DNA of 63,391 nt from CAYWMD01 sp964458575 (lineage in GTDB: Bacteria; Verrucomicrobiota; Verrucomicrobiia; Limisphaerales; JADLHS01), in assembly GCA_964458575.1 (NCBI GenBank), contig CAYWMD010000037.1, forward strand, positions 1 to 63,391, in the 5' to 3' direction. This document shows, in pieces, positions 62,487 to 63,391 of this stretch (its first letter is position 1; every line of letters starts with the position of its first letter). A program made the position numbers and the translations under genes. Under the pieces are notes generated by a model, which was not told the DNA's origin, searched no databases, and worked only from the letters and a program-made list of their open reading frames with translations.

Positions 62487-63362
62487 CTACTTCACCGCAA
62501 CCATTGAATACCGCTGAATCAGTTCCTTCGCGCCGGCTTCGTAGGCTTGTTGCTTCAGGCGTTCGACCTGTCTTTGATCCGCCGTCTCGCGGTGCTTGCG
62601 CGCGCTCCACCGGGTGTTCTCCGGCGGCTCGACGCTAAAGACCGACCAGTTGGCGCTCACGACATCAATGACCGCCACCTTGAGCCGGATGCGCATGTGC
62701 TGGCGTTCATCGGGCATGAAATAGTTCATCACGGGAAGCCAGGAGATGGTTCGGGTCGCGATTTGGTCGGTGCCGGATTCCAGGATGCCCCAATAACAAA
62801 CGATCGCGCTTGCGCCTGCCTGAGCCGCAGCGAGGCGCAATCGCCGGGAGTAATCGCCGCTCACCGGTTTTGGCGATGCGGTGCGGTAGGTCGGGTAACT
62901 TGCCGTCGTCATCGGAATGATGGTCACTGGCTTGTCAGGATCGGTGAGGATGGCGGCGTTGCGGACGGTTTGATTTGCCAACGCTGTCCCCGGCTCGGCC
63001 TGCTTCGCGACGGCGACGCCGGTGAACGGCACGACGCGCAGACTCTTGCTCAGTTCCGCGACCATCGGGCCGTCGGGATAAATCGCGCCGGATTGAATCA
63101 ACAGAATCGTGCTGCCCGGTGTGAGCCGGACGGGTTTGCTTTGGCTCGTCGCCCGTTGAATGTCTTCTTCGGTCACGGGTTTGTCGCGGTCGAGGCCGAG
63201 CACGTCGAACTCGTCCAGTTCACGCGAATTCGGGCCGGCGTAGTTGTAGGTGTCGTGGTAACCGGACTGAGAAATGGAACGGGACTTGGTTGCACAACCG
63301 ACTAAGCCCAGGCACACGAATGTCGCCAGAAACACCAAAAACGCGACCCGGAGCGCCCTCAC
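62487..63362 (-). CDS. Predicted outer-membrane lipoprotein, function unknown
   Basis: A 291-residue lipoprotein: LVFLATFVCLGLVGCATKSR contains a lipobox (LVGC) for acylation. The mature part has FDVLGLDRDKPVTEEDIQRA, VRLTPGSTILLIQSGAIYPD, VRLAAAQAGASAIVCYWGIL (with A for the first residue, actually RLRLAAAQAGASA) and DVVSANWSVFSVEPPENTRW. The style recalls envelope 'aminopeptidase-like' or Lpp-type lipoproteins found in Verrucomicrobiota, with no known function. The apparent GTG start (63360-63362) lies inside a REP-like repeat; alternative starts a few codons further down (TTG or GTG) are possible. The gene is convergent with recQ (19 bases between stops). Confidence 0.7.
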   Translation of the reverse strand: MRALRVAFLVFLATFVCLGLVGCATKSRSISQSGYHDTYNYAGPNSRELDEFDVLGLDRDKPVTEEDIQRATSQSKPVRLTPGSTILLIQSGAIYPDGPMVAELSKSLRVVPFTGVAVAKQAEPGTALANQTVRNAAILTDPDKPVTIIPMTTASYPTYRTASPKPVSGDYSRRLRLAAAQAGASAIVCYWGILESGTDQIATRTISWLPVMNYFMPDERQHMRIRLKVAVIDVVSANWSVFSVEPPENTRWSARKHRETADQRQVERLKQQAYEAGAKELIQRYSMVAVK

Positions 63363-63391
63363 CCCGGCCCTCTCCCATCCGATGGGAGAGG
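63355..63391. repeat. REP-like palindrome at window edge
   Basis: GCCCTCACCCCGG lead, then CCCTCTCCCATC pairing with GATGGGAGAGG up to the last base of the window. It is the reverse complement of the copy at 20927-20963 over about 36 bases. It covers the apparent GTG start of the lipoprotein gene. Confidence 0.8.

Overview
The window most resembles a chromosome segment from a Verrucomicrobiota bacterium of the Pedosphaera/Limisphaerales kind. It has GC-rich DNA, many secreted enzymes ending in the 'rare-sequence' tails seen in that phylum, ECF sigma factors with C-terminal extensions, an ECF factor next to a PknB-type kinase, and a Gram-negative lipid A gene (lpxI). This placement is inference from protein style; no rRNA or tRNA is present. 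A run of exactly 100 N marks it as a scaffold from a draft or metagenome assembly.

Layout. 1-1000: two truncated transposase genes abutting each other. 1302-4962: a secreted beta-helix protein and a secreted RCC1-propeller protein. 5004-6052: a RayT-type Y1 transposase gene bounded by 25-bp inverted repeats. 6053-7637: the 3' end of a lost gene followed tightly by an ankyrin protein and a small soluble protein, a layout that recalls the immunity end of a polymorphic-toxin locus. 7638-8770: repeat-rich non-coding DNA. 8771-15355: a DUF11 protein, the assembly gap, an ECF sigma factor and a 1452-residue kinase-LamG3-FGE-like receptor. 15590-35591: a large glycan-handling region with GH32/43-like propellers (one fused to a transglutaminase domain), CBM9-like, DUF4838, DUF4450-like, GH99-like and DUF1080 proteins, plus an ECF sigma factor fused to two SLBB-like domains. 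No SusC/SusD pair is seen. 35699-41410: a secreted serine protease, a HAD phosphatase, gnd, a conserved small protein and lpxI. 41671-46694: a three-gene histidine kinase/response regulator operon. 46726-57946: more secreted glycan-type proteins, a thiolase-like/DUF35/acyl-CoA ligase operon, a NarL-type regulator, a DUF1573-cytochrome c fusion and a sialidase. 57967-63362: L,D-transpeptidase, cytidylate kinase-like protein, RecQ and a lipoprotein.

The most unusual feature is a family of REP-like palindromes with CCCTCTCCC/GGGAGAGGG arms. Two copies form composite elements of about 140 bp: hairpin, a 64-bp related core, inverted hairpin. One is intergenic (27871-28007). The other sits in frame inside recQ (61307-61450), where it adds 48 codons between the first and second zinc-ligand cysteines. 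Single hairpins occur in the activation segment of the receptor kinase, upstream of a sigma factor, and over the start codon of the last lipoprotein gene.

The genes suggest a bacterium that secretes many enzymes for complex glycans, regulates through kinases and extended ECF factors, and carries active or recent short-repeat mobility.
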